A stretch of DNA of 64,000 nucleotides from NCBI GenBank assembly GCA_026119855.1, contig JAOWBW010000359.1:806001-870000 (forward strand), in the 5' to 3' direction. The DNA is from Campanula takesimana (Eukaryota > Streptophyta > Magnoliopsida > Asterales > Campanulaceae). Below the pieces are notes generated by a model, which saw only the letters and a program-made list of their open reading frames with translations, had not been told where the DNA came from and made no database searches. Positions 28,497 through 41,157 of the stretch are shown here, one piece after another. Numbering within the stretch: position 1 is the stretch's first letter; every line of letters begins with the position of its first letter. The position numbers and the translations under genes are program-made.

Positions 28497-29218
28497 CATT
28501 CTTTGAGAAATTGGTAAATTTGGTTGTACCATGGCTCTTCTTCCTCCTTCATGATCCTACCTATCTCACAACAGTAGGCCGGATTTTCTTTTCTACCCAC
28601 TCTGAAGGGTTTTATTGATTTTCCCTTGGGGATTTCCACTAAGGAAGCCAAGGTAGCCAAAGCATCCGCGAAGCGATTCCGATCCCTTGGTAGGTAATGA
28701 AAGCTGACCTCTTTGAATTGGGCCATGAGTTCCTCCATGTGGGCATGGTATTTTTTCAGCCCCAGGTCCAACGTCATCCATTTGTTAGATACTTGGTTGA
28801 TGATCAAGGCTGAATCCCTGTAGACCTCCAATTCTTTCACATTCCTTTCAAGGGTGGCCTCTAAGCCTGCTGTGCATGCCTCATATTCAGCGGCATTGTT
28901 GGTCATGTCCAAGTTTAATTTAATGGCAATAGGGGTGTGCTCGTCCTTCAGATCTACTAGGAGCATTCCAATGCCATTTCCCCTTTTGTTCGCAGCGCCA
29001 TCAAAGAACAGTTGCCATTTGTTTTCTCCCTCAAGAGCAAATATCCCTTCGTCAGGGAATTGGGGGTCAGTCTCCTTTTCTTCATTGCTAGGGAAATCTG
29101 CCAAGTGTTTCTCCATAACTCTCCCTTTGACTGCTTTTCGCGTCGCATGACTGATATCATATTCTGCTAGGAAGAAAGACCATTTGGCGAGTCTCATGGA
29201 CAGAGAAGGTTTTTCCAA
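28496..29218 (-). CDS. Tat-3 archaeal-type RNase H domain
   Basis: 240 codons. Begins with the end of RNase H1 (AKWSFFLAEYDIS, KHLADFPSNEE), then the second RNase H with all four acidic positions: FFDGAAN, TNNAAEYEACTAGLEATL, VYRDSALIINQ and PRDRNRFADALATL. Part of the pol polyprotein, with no start of its own. A stop near 28494 separates it from integrase. Confidence 0.82.
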   Translation of the reverse strand: MEKPSLSMRLAKWSFFLAEYDISHATRKAVKGRVMEKHLADFPSNEEKETDPQFPDEGIFALEGENKWQLFFDGAANKRGNGIGMLLVDLKDEHTPIAIKLNLDMTNNAAEYEACTAGLEATLERNVKELEVYRDSALIINQVSNKWMTLDLGLKKYHAHMEELMAQFKEVSFHYLPRDRNRFADALATLASLVEIPKGKSIKPFRVGRKENPAYCCEIGRIMKEEEEPWYNQIYQFLKE

Positions 29219-30429
29219 TAAACATTTGATGGGACCTATTTCGGAGATGAGCTATATCTAGTGGGAGTGCATGTAGTGTTTCAATTTTCTCACCACCCAT
29301 ACCAGTCCGGCACACGTCTTTTCAATGGCGGAGTAGTTAAGTTCGCTCCCTTGTAGTTTCCGGCTCACAAAGTAGATGGCGTTCTCGACCTTTGAATCTC
29401 TTTTCTCTTGGGCCAACATAGCTCCTACCGAGGCATCTGTTACTGTCAAGTATAACAAGAGTGGCTTATCCTTGTGTGGAGGGCAAAGGATTGGTGGATG
29501 GGTAAGGTAGGCCTTGAATTTCTCGAAGTCCCTTTGACATTCTTCATTCCATTCAACCTTGGCGTTTTTCCTCAACAATTTGAAAATTGGCTCACACGTG
29601 GGGGTGAGTTGGTTTATGAAACGACTAATGTACTGCAGTCATCCCATGAAAGCTTTCACCTCCATTTGAGTACGAGGTGGCCTTATTTCTGCAATTGGCT
29701 TAACCTTTGGGGGTCAATCTCAATACCGCGTTCGGTGACCATGTACCCCAAAACTTTGCCACGAGAAACCCAAAAAGTGCACTTAGCCGTGTTGAGCCTC
29801 ATGGAGTGCTTTCTCAACCTATCAAAGAACTTCGTCAAGTCGATTAGGTGCTGCCCATCGGTTCCTTTGGAATGGATGATCATGTCATCTACATACACCT
29901 CTATTTCCTTGTGGATCATGTCATGGAAGAGTGCGGTCGTGGCTCTTTGGTAAGTAGCCCCAGCGTTCCTTAGTCCAAAAGGCATTGCGGTATAGCAGAA
30001 GGTCCCCCCATGGGGTGGTGAAGGCAGTTTTTTCTTAGTCCTCTTCGGACATTTTGATCTGATTGTACCCGGCGAAACCGTCTACGAAGGACTTGACCTT
30101 GAAACTAGAGGTCGTGTCTACGAGCATGTCGATATTCAGGGAGGGAAATCATCCTTGGGACTTACTTTGTTGAGGTCCCTGAAGTCAACACAACACCGGA
30201 CCTTTCCATTGGCCTTTGTCACTGTTACTATGTTGGAGAGCCATGAGGGATATTCTATTACCCTTATGAAGCCGACCCGGAGCAGTTTCTCAATCTCTTC
30301 CTCGACTTGCAGAGACCATTCCGGTTTGATTCGTCGAAGATTTTGCTTAACCGATTTCACTTCGGGATCCACGGGGATCTTATGCTCCACAATCGAGGCG
30401 TCTAACCCTGGCATGTCCTTTAAGACCAA
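29219..30429 (-). pseudogene. Tat-3 reverse transcriptase and RNase H1, frameshifted
   Basis: Pieces in order: RT fingers (RRIKPEWSLQVEEEIEKLL, CVDFRDLNK; 30429-30136), palm (MPFGLRNAGATYQRATTALF, YVDDMIIHS; 29985-29683), connection and RNase H1 (KNAKVEWNEECQRDFEKFK, LYLTVTDASVGAMLAQE; 29578-29258). The catalytic YVDD is present. Frameshifts or stops near 30140, 30020, 29650 and 29255 make this copy inactive. This enzyme copies element RNA into DNA in virus-like particles. Confidence 0.85.
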
Positions 30430-30746
30430 GCAAAAACATCCACATAGTCTTTGAGCAGCTTAACAAAGTCTTCCCTTTCGGTTCCTTTGAAGTAGCTACC
30501 AATCTGTGTCTCTTTTGGTTCACCCGCAGTCCCCAAATTCACCTTAGCTAAAACATGTTCGGCAGCTTGGGCATGGTTTTCCTCTCGGTCAATAACCTGT
30601 TTTGAGAGTTCTTTAATGTATTGTTCGTTTAGTGCGTCTGCATTATTAGGTGATTCATCATTAACCGTTTTCAGATTATTAGTTAATTTATCATCTAATA
30701 AATTGGCAATGAGGGGATACTCAGAAAGGTCCATCATTTCAATCAA
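30420..30746 (-). pseudogene. Tat-3 linker before RT
   Basis: Open stretch matching the start of the Tat-2 chimeric ORF: MDLSEYPLIANLL, QAAEHVLAKVNLG, KETQIGSYFKGTEREDFVKLL, DYVDVFAWS. Frame is lost at 30420 just before the MPGLD motif. In Tat-3 the upstream frame reads directly into it after one stop near 30790. No enzymatic motif. Confidence 0.65.
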
Positions 30747-30785
30747 TGCAAAGGGGAATACAATGTTGGCTACAAGATCATAATC

Positions 30786-31991
30786 CTAGGGCGTTAGGCC
30801 CTCGGATGAAACAGACTCAAACTCAAACACAAAAGACTGAGGGGACTCAGTTACACTAGAACCTACGACATGTGACTCTAGAGGGCGGGGAATCAATCCA
30901 AGTTCTGTGATCATTTCTTCCTTGCTGGCCACAGGTCCGGAGAAAGTAACCCAATTCTTCAGAGGCATACCACTTTACTCAACCAAGGTGCAGGGGTCGA
31001 CTACCTCGGGGAATCCATCCTCTATTACTGCAACCATTTCTTTCCCTAAATTGATCAGATCTGGCACAACCAATTTTTCCCCGAATAACCCTTGCATCAC
31101 CACGCCATTCCATTCGTCGTCTATGACTTCCTCTCCGGTTTTATTGGGAGCCCATTCTCCAAACTCGTACTTACCATTCCGACCCCAGAAGGGTTTTCCT
31201 TCCATGGACCAATCCTCGAATTGCTTCACCATCTCAGGCACCCCTTTTAAAGAGTACTCATGTGTTATCGTGGTTTTGGTAGGACCGGGAATTGTGGGCA
31301 TGTCTAGGAATGCCCTTCTCACGGGGTTGGTGGTCATCCCTCGGAATCTTACAAGGTCCTCTTGGATCTTGTCCAAGTTGGTTACCATTGGTTCCCTTTT
31401 CGTTGGGGCTTCAGCTTGGATTCCTCCTTTCACAAAGTAGCGGCTCATATCAAAGGTATATGGGCGAAGGTTGGGAGTTTTGTAAGAGACTCCTTGAGCT
31501 CGGGCTTGGATATTCCTTCGGGCCATTTCCTTATCCATTCTGAGGTCTTCGGAAGTTGTCTTATACCCCAAGCCATGGAGTGTCTTTTGCTCCTTGATCT
31601 CGACAATTTTGTGAGTCCCTTGGAGCTTATTTCCAAGGCCAAGTCCTGGGAAGTAGTGCATCAGACACATCATCTTCATTACGGGAGGAATTTTATCCTT
31701 GGTGAGTGTGATATCCTCACAACAAACGTGGGTCTCGGAAGGTATTCCTGTAAAGCCGGTTAAAATCATACCATTATCCTCGTGCTTGATTTCCAGCACA
31801 GGAATCCCGTTGGTGTTGGTTCCTTCCATAGTAACACTGTCCCCATAAATGACCGTTAGGTTACCCCCTTGCACATATTTCACGCACTGATAAAGGGTGG
31901 AAGCCACTCCATTAACTTTATGGAGCCAAGGATGTCCTAACAAAGCGGTGAAGGAGATAGGGATGTCAAGTACTTGGAAGTCAGTTGGCAT
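30786..31991 (-). pseudogene. Tat-3 protease end and G-patch segment
   Basis: The 338-codon frame 31991-30975 starts with the protease end (LDIPISFTALLGHPWLHK), then a G-patch (FPGLGLGNKLQGTHKIVE, TLHGLGYKT), then a variable region. A short second frame continues to 30786 (FVFEFESVSSEGLTP). Same order as Tat-2 (protease, then G-patch). One frame break near 30970 and one near 31995. Confidence 0.75.
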
Positions 31992-32006
31992 CCTTTGCTT
32001 TCCAAA

Positions 32007-32246
32007 TCATAAGTTCAAGGTGACCATCCCTAGGACTGATCGGGCCGTGGAGTCATAAGCTTTGATGGTGATCATGGAGGGCCTCAAATCGTCGGTCTTA
32101 AGGCCGAAGAGGTCCATCATTTTGGCCGGAAGGACGTTCATGGCAGAACCGTTGTCAACCAAAACCCGTGGGAGGCGGCGCTCGTCCAACTGCACCGTAA
32201 TGTAGAGAGCTTCGTTGTGGTTAACCCCAAATTTAGGCAAATCCAA
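32007..32246 (-). pseudogene. Tat-3 aspartic protease core
   Basis: Retropepsin core with VLVDNGSAMNVLPAKMMDLFG, again DNG at the active site, and IKAYDSTARSVLG. The frame breaks at 32007 and 32250 split it from gag and from the protease end. Protease would cleave the gag-pol polyprotein. Confidence 0.8.
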
Positions 32247-32273
32247 ATCGGTGAAGGTGATGATGTTTCCATA

Positions 32274-34187
32274 TTAAACGCTCCTAATCATTTGCACGGC
32301 CTCCTCGAGGGTAGCCGTGGTAGGCACCATGGTTTGAGCCAGGCATTGCTCTAACTTGAGCTTATGCGGGTAAGACGACGTAAGGAGGGACCAAAGTGAT
32401 ATGTTGGCTTGGGTCCTTTTTAGTTGAGTAAGGACGGGGTCTTCCTTTTCAAGGTCCGTATCCCCTGTCTCTTTGGCCAAAGGGGGAGGTGAGCGATGCT
32501 CCTGTGGTGGAGGCTTCTTGGGAGTCTCCGTGTGCACCTGCCCGGAGCGGGTCAATACCCTTACCTCCGCAGAGTCATCTACTTTCTCCTTTTCTTCCAT
32601 GGGCATTGGTAGATCCTTGGTGGAGTAAGGCCATGCCACTTTTCTTAACTCATTTACTGTAGTCATTCCCTTTGGGGCAAATGCTGACTCACAGATTTCT
32701 TTGAGGGAAACCGAGCGGGTGTTTTGTTCTTCCCAAACTCCCACGGTTTCATGAAGTTTTTCCAAAGTCAACATACAACAAAAGTATTTCAGAAATATCG
32801 ACCCATCATCGCCAAACTGAGGTGGTGGTGATAGTGGTGGCAAGGATAGGAAGTCGTCTAAAGGTGGGAAGTCTTCCACCATTCCTGGGGATGGGACACG
32901 GGGAGGCACATAGGAGGAGGACACCTCGTCTTCATCACTTTCACAGAGAAACCGGAGTTCTTTGCGAGACATGGAACGGATTTCCCCTTTCATTTGGGTG
33001 AGGTGCCCTTCATAATTAGTCATTCCCGGGCTTCTCATCATTTGTGCCACATTTTCCTCATCGTGGTTGCATACCCTTCTAACCAATCTTTTGCCGGTAG
33101 AGGAGCTACACGGTTCCGTGACATGGAAGTGATCATGATGAGGGGGACAACACCCGTTCCAATTATGGCTTTGGCCTTCTACCTCGTCTTTAATGGCCTT
33201 ATCCAATTCTGCCATGCATTCCTCATATGTTAGATTGTGCTCAGTGAGCTTAATTACGACCAAATCACTGGAATTCCGGTGTGGGATCCTTGCACTCAGT
33301 ATATTGGCCACCATACAATCCGGGGGGCATTTCGTCTTTCCCTCTTGTACACATGCCCACAGGATGTCCTTCCATCTCTCCCCGAATTCCCTTAGTGGGG
33401 TATTAAATTCCAAGAAGGTTACCGGTGCTGGTTCCCCAAACTCAATCATGTTCACAATTTCTCGCCCGAACTCGATCATGTTGATGGCGCCGTTATCGGT
33501 GAAGGGGTTGTTGACCACATTTGGACCACGAGGGTGTTCAAGCTTCCCTTTGTCAATCAGGTCAAGGATGATGCGTTTTACCATAGAGCAGTCATCGGTT
33601 GTGGCCATGATAATTGTGAAAGGCACATCTCCTACTTTTGTCGAGGTGTTTCTCGGGATTCCTTGGTTGGTAGTTGACCAAAGGCTTCACAAGGCCCTGT
33701 TTGACTAACCCTTCAAACGCTTTGCTTATAGGCATCCCGAAATCTTCAAACCTCACATACGGACATCTCTCTGAGTTTCCGGCCTTTTGTGGGGCTTGCC
33801 TTGGGCTTTCCTCTTAGATGCTGTTGACTGTCCCCAAAGTTTCTTTTCCTTTGCCAGTGGTTGGAGGGCGGTATCTATAGGAGCTACCACCACCTTGGGT
33901 GGAAGATTGTTCACTGAGAGCCTTCTTGAACTTGGACCCCGCGGTTACCATGGCCCAGAGATTAGGGTAGAAGTGGTGACTGATCAGAGCCCGCAACTGA
34001 AGTTTCAAACATGACTGAAAAATATCTAGTTGCTCATCCTCGGTAGGCGAATTGGAAATTTCTCCAAGTTTCTAGTTCCACCTTTTGTAAAATTCACCAA
34101 TTAGTTCATCGTTCCTTTGCAAGGTGCTTTGCAAGTCAGTACGATTGGTTTCCCACTCTAAGTTAGACCGGTATTTGGTGAGGAATG
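32274..34187 (-). pseudogene. Tat-3 gag, middle and C-terminal part
   Basis: Frame 33626-32274 (450 codons) is the gag C-terminal and pre-protease region, ending at KKPPPQEHRSPPPLAKETGD and WSLLTSS, which match Tat-2. The preceding part (33630-34187) has the knuckle-like CAFHNYHGHNR region and capsid end (NRTDLQSTLQRNDELIGEFY) with several frame breaks. Copia-1 interrupts at 34187, after codons for LTKYRSNLEW; the next gag segment is at 42643. Confidence 0.75.
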
Positions 34188-35672
34188 TGTTGGGTTTCGG
34201 AGTAACATGCGCAGCGGAAAATAGCATTTAAAATTTTAATAGAAACCCAAAGCCATAGATCCGTTCATTGATTATATCAAATACATACAATATGAATACT
34301 AGAATACTAACCCTTGATGACTTTGATTTTCTAGCCTTTGATCTTGGTGGAGATTTAGAAACTTGATCACGAACACAAGCTTGAACACAAACTTTGAAGA
34401 TGATGAGTTTCACCCTCTAACGTTATCCACACCACGAACGAATATCAAGGAACTTCTTGATATTGGTTGCTAGACCAAAATTGTGAAACACGTTTTCACA
34501 ATTAATATGAACTATATGGAATATAATTTGTGTATAATATTGTTCTTCAATCAATGATCTCTTAGAACAAAATAATTCTCTCAAAAACTCTTTTTGGAGG
34601 CTTGCAAAAACACATAGACTGATTAGGGATGAATTAGGGCTGTTTATATACAAGTTAGACCTATTCAAAATAGGTAACTTATGTCTAAACCCGCAAGAAA
34701 ACGGATTAAGGAAGTTTCCTCCCGAAACCGACTGGTCGGCCGGGTATGGCAAGTGGTCCGACCGGACCATGCCAGGTCCGCCCGGGTCCTTCCACTGGTC
34801 CGCCCGGACCTCCTCTGTTTCCAGTTTTCTTCTTCTAATTCTTTAAATCCCTCAATGGTCCTTCGATCCAATATTCCAATATAGTCTCTTTTGGATTCGT
34901 TCTATTGTGTGTGACCCTCTAGGATTATACTAAGTTGGCAATGGGTTCAAACATGAAACCATAAGATATGATTGGGTTCTAGCAAACCGTCATACCTATA
35001 CAAATAGTATAACTAGATACAATTTCACATTCCTTTAGAATATGTCACAATACCTTTGTCCACGATGTCATTGAACACAAGTCATGGTCAACGAGTCAAC
35101 TTGTCTTTGTTCAATACTTTCTCGATTCCGAATATGTTGATAATCCAAACGATATTGATCCAATCAATTCATTTGAGTCCGGCCGAACATTTTCATCAAC
35201 ATCATTCCTACGAGAGGCCCAAGCTTGACATCTCTCCGTAGAGGGACAAATCCATTTAGCTTATTATTCTTCCCAACGTGAATCCGACTATGCCAATCAT
35301 ACCCTTTATAACTATGGGGTTAAGGTAGCGTTTGAATATGTCAAACATAATGTTCATCAAGTGGAAGACTATAATAACTTCATGTCTAAGGATTCTAATG
35401 ACATTACTAATATGAGATATATGTATGACATTGACCATGACATAAATCTCATAGAGCGAGTCATGTCCAGTACTAAACAAGTACCCATAAATCTAACACG
35501 ATCATCCCATGATCATTTAGCCTTTATACTAATACCAAACAAGTAATAGGGACGGGGATTATTATAAGTAAACATGAACAACAATAATAATCAAAACATC
35601 TCTTTAATAATATGAAATAAGTGATAACAATTACAACGTTTATTAAACGTGCTTAGGGCACCAACACCAACA
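34188..35672 (-). repeat. Copia-1 3' LTR with promoter
   Basis: Minus-strand U3 carries GC palindromes at 34734-34810 (GGTCCGACCGGACC, GGTCCGCCCGGACC and partial GGTCCGCCCGGGTCC), followed about 80 bp downstream by a TATA box GTATATAAAC (34642-34651). The rest of the LTR is AT-rich. Open frames through it are not genes. Confidence 0.9.
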
Positions 35673-35688
35673 ATCTCCCACTTGCCCT
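35673..35688 (-). other. Copia-1 polypurine tract
   Basis: Minus strand GGCAAGTGGGAGAT immediately before the 3' LTR TGTTGG, the usual copia plus-strand primer. Confidence 0.85.
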
Positions 35689-36157
35689 AGCCCCAATCTC
35701 CCATGTATCTAATACCCATGGACCTAACATGACCATCATGTTTAGCCTCTGGAAGTCCCTTTGTTAGCGGGTCCGCGACATTGTCATCAGTGGGTACTCT
35801 GCATATATTCACGTCTCCCAAATCAACGATCTCTCGAATGATATGAAAACGTCTAAGTATGTGTTTGGATTTCTGATGTGCTCTTGGTTCCTTTGCTTGA
35901 GCAATAGCACCATTATTATCGCAATAAAGGTCTATTGGATTAGCAATACTAGGAACCACTTCTAGTTCAGTGATGAACTTCTTAATCCAAACAGCTTCCT
36001 TTGCAGCAATATACTCAGCTTTCGTTGTAGAATCAGCGATTGTACTTTGCTTGGAACTCTTCCAGCTTACAGCTCCACCATTGAACATAAACACAAAACC
36101 CGATTGCGATCGACTGTCGTCTTTATCGGTTTTGGAAGCTTGCATCCGTGTAAGCAT
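35687..36157 (-). pseudogene. Copia-1 RNase H
   Basis: C-terminal RNase H of copia pol: SQSGFVFMFNGGAVSWKSSK, STTKAEYIAAKEAVWIKKF (Glu), LYCDNNGAIAQAK (Asp), KHILRRFHIIREIV and VADPLTKGLP. A frameshift near 36130 separates it from RT. Ends just before the polypurine tract. Confidence 0.88.
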
Positions 36158-37271
36158 TTACAATGAGATCATCTTCTATTCCTCCATAGACCAAAAACGA
36201 ATCTTTAGTCCTTCTCAAGTACTTAAGAATCGCTTTTACAGTCATCCAGTGATTTTCACCGGGGTCTGATTGATATCTACTTGTCATGCTCAAAGCATAA
36301 GATACATCCGGCCTAGCACATATCATGGCATACATGATGGACCCAATTGCCGAAGCATATGGAACATCATTCATTTTCTCACGCTCATCTTTTGTCTTAG
36401 GACATTGAGTCTTGCTTAGAGAAACTCTATGTAATACTGGCAAGGTTCCTCTCTTAGAATTGTCCATGTGGAATCTTCTAATGACCTTGTCAATGTATGT
36501 ACTTTGGCTTAAACCTATTAGCTTCCTTGATCTATCTCTGTAAATCTTAATGCCAAGTATATATGCGGCTTCACCCATATCTTTCATTGCGAAGCACTTT
36601 CCCAACCAAGTCTTTACCGACTGAAGTGTAGGAATGTCGTTTCCAATGAGTAATATGTCATCCACATATAAAATAAGGAATAGCACTATGCTCCCACTAA
36701 TCTTCTTGTATACACAAGGTTCATCTTCGTTCTTGATGAATCCAAACTCTTTGACCGATTCATCAAAACGGAGATTCCAACTCCTAGAAGATTGCTTCAA
36801 TCCATAGATGGATCTTTGCAACTTGCATACCTTAGAATCTTGTTCAAAACCTTCTGGTTGTGTCATATACACATCCTCTTATAGCTTTCCGTTTAGGAAA
36901 GCGGTTTTGACATCCATTTGCCATATTTTATAGTCATGATATGCGGCAATGGCAAGAAAAATTCTTATAGACTTGATCATTGCTACGGGTGAAAAGGTTT
37001 CATCATAGTCAATACCATGAACTTGCCTATAACCTTTCGCTACAAGTCTAGCTTTGTAAGTATGCACCTTCCCATCTATGTCAGTCTTCTTATTGAAGAC
37101 CCATTTGCATCCTATGGTTTTTACACCTTCGGGCGCATCAATCAAATTCCAAACTTGATTATCTTGCATGGATTGTAATTCGGATTTCATAACTCCAAGC
37201 CATTTATCCGAATCAAGAGAAGACATCGCCTCTTGGTAGGTGGTCGGTTCATCATTCTCAATGATTTCCAC
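36123..37271 (-). pseudogene. Copia-1 reverse transcriptase
   Basis: Two segments (37271-36879 and 36872-36123) separated by an in-frame stop. Motifs: GCKWVFNKKTDIDGKVHTYK, ARLVAKGYRQVHGIDYDETF, MDVKTAFLNG, IYGLKQSSRSWNLRF and YVDDILLIG (catalytic). Typical plant copia RT. The region upstream to 37480 holds the spacer between integrase and RT. Confidence 0.9.
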
Positions 37272-37483
37272 CTCATTACTATCCGTTACGAGAAATCCAT
37301 ATCACTCGGGCTCGGATCGTAACCTACTAGATCTACGAGTTACTTGTGTAGTTTGAACAGGTTCCACAACTCTTTGTGGTTCTTGTTCTTGTTCCACTAT
37401 CGGTTCAATGTCATTTTCTGGGTCTCGAATTTCTTCAAGATTTATTTTACTCCCACTGATTTCTTTGGAGAGAAACTCTTTCT

Positions 37484-38508
37484 CTAGAAAGACACCAGTT
37501 CGGCAACAAAAACTTTGTTGTCCGTTTGGTTGTAAAAGTAATATCCTTTAGTTTCCTTAGGATATCCCACGAAAATACATTTATCAGATTTGTGTGCAAG
37601 TTTGTCTGAGACAAGTCTTTTGACAAAAGCTTCACAACCCCAAATCTTCATGAAAGACAGACAAGGCTTCTTTCCGCTCCAAATTTCATATGGAGTCTTT
37701 TGAACTGATTTAGTTGGAACACGATTTAGTGTGAAAGCAACGGTTTCTTGAGCGTAACCCCAAAAGGATATTGGAAGATCAACTTGACTCATCATTGATC
37801 GAACCATGTCTAACAAAGTCCGATTTCTCCTCTCGAACACACCATTACATTGTGGTGTTCCGGGTGGAGTGAATTGTGAAACTATTCCACAATTCTTTAG
37901 ATGATCATCAAATTCATGAATCAAGTATTCTCCACCTCGATCTGATCAAAGTGCCTTAATACACTTTTGCCAAGTTGTTTTTCTACTCCATTTTGAAATA
38001 TTCTAAATATCTCAAATGCTTCACTTTTATGTTTCATTAGGTAAACATACCCAAATCTACTATAATCATCAGTGAAGGTTATGAAGTATTGAAATCCTCC
38101 CTTAGCATTGCTACTTAATGGTCCGCATACATCGGAATGTATCAACCCCAATAAGTCGCTTTCCCTTTCACCTAGCTTGGTAAAAGGTGTCTTAGTCATT
38201 TTTCCAAGAAGACACGACTCACAAGTGTCATATGACCCAAGGTCACATGAACCTAAGAGACCATCCCCATGGAGTTGTGAGATACGCTTCTCATTAATAT
38301 GACCAAGACGGCAATGCCACAAATAAGAATGATTTACATCATTAGGTTTAGATTTCTTATTTATATGATAGACATTTTCATTATTTTCATTCTTGACATC
38401 CAAGATATAAAGGCAATTAAATGAATTTGTAATACCATAAAGCACATCATTTAAATAAATAAAAAATTTATTATTCTCAATAAGAAACTTAAAACCTTCA
38501 TTATCCAA
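37484..38508 (-). pseudogene. Copia-1 integrase
   Basis: Segments 38508-37921 and 37924-37484, overlapping by ATGA at a frame break. Pre-integrase zinc region WHCRLGHINEKRI and CESCLLGK; first catalytic Asp in LIHSDVCGPL; Glu region PQCNGVFERRNRTLLDMVRSM; then the QVDLPISFWGYA and WGCEAFVKR region. The second Asp motif lies at the frame break near 37940 and is distorted. Confidence 0.88.
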
Positions 38509-38573
38509 ACAAGAAATTTAAATAATATTTCTACTTAAATCTGGTACATAATAGCAATTGTTCAAAACAAGTA

Positions 38574-38890
38574 TTAAATCGGAAGGTAAAGTGACTTCAT
38601 AAGTCCTACGGCTAATGCAGCAACTCTTGCTCTATTCCCCACGCGTAGGTCTACTTCACCCTCTTTAAGTAGTCTCCTATTCTTTAGTCCCAGCACATTT
38701 AAACAAATGTGAGAACCACAACCGGTATCTAATACCCAAGAATCAGTGGTAGAACGGAGAATATCTATCATATAGATACCTGAAGTCGACGCAGCCTTGC
38801 TGCCCTTCTTCTTCTTTTGCTCTTCCAAGAAAGCCTTGCAATTACGTTTCCAATGACCAATTTCTTGACAATGGAAACAAATTGCATCCT
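38574..38890 (-). pseudogene. Copia-1 zinc knuckle and protease
   Basis: CCHC knuckle CFHCQEIGHWKRNC just upstream (about 38885-38845), then the aspartic protease start WVLDTGCGSHIC (DTG active site). A stop near 38890 separates it from gag and a frame break near 38570 from integrase. Confidence 0.85.
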
Positions 38891-38891
38891 T

Positions 38892-39637
38892 TTATGTATC
38901 GGGTTTTGCCTCAGAAGCCTTGGCAACCTTTGCCTTGCTTATCTTGGGTTTGACAACTTTTGCCTTACCCTTTCCTTTGGCATTAGCCTTCTTCCCATCA
39001 TGAACCAAGAGCACATGAGAACCTTTCTCCACAATCTTCATCTCCGAAGTTTTAAGCATCCCATGCAACTTGGAGAGATTCTTGTCCATTCCATGCATGT
39101 TATAATTCATCACAAACTTATTATAACTTTTAGGCAATGAATTAAGAATGAGATCCGTGGCTAGCTCCAATGGGATTGGATAGCCAAGTTTCTCAAGACG
39201 CTCTACATAACCTTTCATTTTAAGCATGTGAGGACTCACTTGTTGCCCTTCATTCATTTTGCAAGAAGTGATGCAACAATGGTCTTGTACCTCTCTTGCC
39301 TAGCTTGCTCTTGAAACATGGCTCTCAACTCCACGCCTATCTCATAGGCTTCCAAATGTTCCAAACTTTGTTGGAGTTTTGAGCACATAGTAGCAAGCAT
39401 GAGACAACTTACATATCTAGAATCATTATGATGTTTCTTGTAACTGTCTCTTTCTGCCCTAGGGGCAGTAGGTTCTGGTTCAGCAGGAAGAGGCCCATCG
39501 AGAATGTACAACTTATCTTCTTGCCTAAGAACAATTCTTAGGCTACAGATCCAATCCATAAAGTTCGCACCATTCTCTTGGAGCTTATCCCTCTCAAGGA
39601 TCGATCGCAACGAAATTGATTGAGTGTTGTTAGTCAT
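38892..39637 (-). pseudogene. Copia-1 gag
   Basis: Start ATG 39637 (MTNNTQSISLRSILERDKL). Two overlapping segments, 39637-39254 and 39257-38892, carry the UBN2-type gag (GANFMDWICSLRIVL, HGMDKNLSKLHGMLKTSEM) and a Lys-rich end (NAKGKGKAKVVKPKISKAK). ATGA overlap marks one frame break. Confidence 0.85.
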
Positions 39638-41144
39638 TATCTACAATTATGCAAAATTTCCAAAATTTAATAAGTACCGATTTCATTAAAGAAATAAACA
39701 ATGTATTTTTCAAAAAAAAAATACTCCCACTAAATTATATAACCTTCTTATACATCCAATGTATAATATAATTTAAATGGGTTCAGATCCAACTTTAATT
39801 TAATTTTAAGTAGGCTTTGGCGCACCGCTCAAAATCAAATTAACTAGGTAGATAACTCTTGTCAATCATATCTCATATGACTCTTAGTTCCTTTCATGAG
39901 ATTCTTTAAGAAATCCAATTTCAAAAAGCATGTTAAATCTCTTCTTTGCCTTAAGCCCAAAACTGTTTTGACGCTTAATTAAGTCCAACCATTTTAAACG
40001 CATAGGAAACTCTTATTCACTCATCTTGCTTATACATGAATAAAATCAATGCACCTCGCTTTGGCGAGCCCACACAAAATTACCAATGTATAAACATGTG
40101 TTTTAATCATGGCATGGCAAAAAGGACTTAAAACTTTCTTTGAAAGTTCATCACATATAGCATACAACACATTTATGAGCACATAATATAAACATGTCAC
40201 GCATCAAGTTTAGCCACTAAATTAATCTCCATTAATTTAAGCATAATATTTATGTGTCATTAGTTTCTCTATAATTATGAGGATGAGATTATTTGAACTT
40301 TGGTTATCATCTCCAAATCAAGACAACAAGAAGTGCGGCCGAAACTAAGCCATAAGGCATCCACAATTCCACACTAATTCAAGAAACCAAGAAAGTAGTT
40401 CATGTGGCCGAAACTAAGCAATAGATGGTCTCGATGAACGTAGGCCAATTGAATCCACAATTCCACATGGATCTCCAATCATTGAATCAAGAACTTTGTT
40501 TCTCAATTTTAGAAATTATGAACTCTTCATAATTCTAACTTCGTTTTATCTTTGAAACCTTGATTACGATCAAGTTTAGGAGACACAATCTCGATGAACG
40601 TAGATTAGCCATCCAAACCTTGAGCCAATCTTAGAATCACAAGATCAAAACAAATAGGAAAATCAAACTCCAAGATCCGCACCCAAACCAACTGCCCAAA
40701 ACTCGCTCCAGACCAGCAGGTCCGGCCGGGTCTTGCACTTGTCCGGTCGGACCCCTTCGAAAAATTCAGATTTTGAATCTGACCAAAATCAAAATCCAGA
40801 ACCCGACCCAGACCAGATGGTCCGGCCGGGTCCTTCCTTCGGTCCGGTCGGACCTACGCCAGAAAACCAAAATTTTTAAAGTTCGAAAATGTGTCTCAAA
40901 ATTGTTTTTCCCCGATTATCAAAAATTTGATCCAATCAGAAATTGATAATCCAAACAATTTTAAATCCAACATAATTTTAATGCGATTGAATAGTGCGAT
41001 TAAAGTTTATAAAACAATAAACCACATAAAATCAAATAACACATAAACATCATAATCCAATATTCATATCATGCTAGGCACATAAACAAGCAATTTATAT
41101 ACACACAACATGATCTTAGTATTGAAGTAATCAACATGAAAGGG
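39638..41144 (-). other. Copia-1 5' leader, non-coding
   Basis: About 1.5 kb AT-rich leader between primer site and gag. It includes two further pairs of GGTCCGGCCGGGTC and GTCCGGTCGGACC palindromes (40725-40855) like those in the LTR. No open frame of substance. Confidence 0.6.
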
Positions 41145-41157
41145 GCTCTGATACCAC
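41145..41157 (-). other. Copia-1 primer binding site
   Basis: Minus strand TGGTATCAGAGCC directly after the 5' LTR, complementary to the 3' end of initiator tRNA-Met. Confidence 0.9.

Noticed and set aside
35056..35241. 61-codon ORF repeated at 42026-42211
   Set aside because: Both copies lie inside the Copia-1 LTRs; the repetition is that of the LTR, not of a gene.
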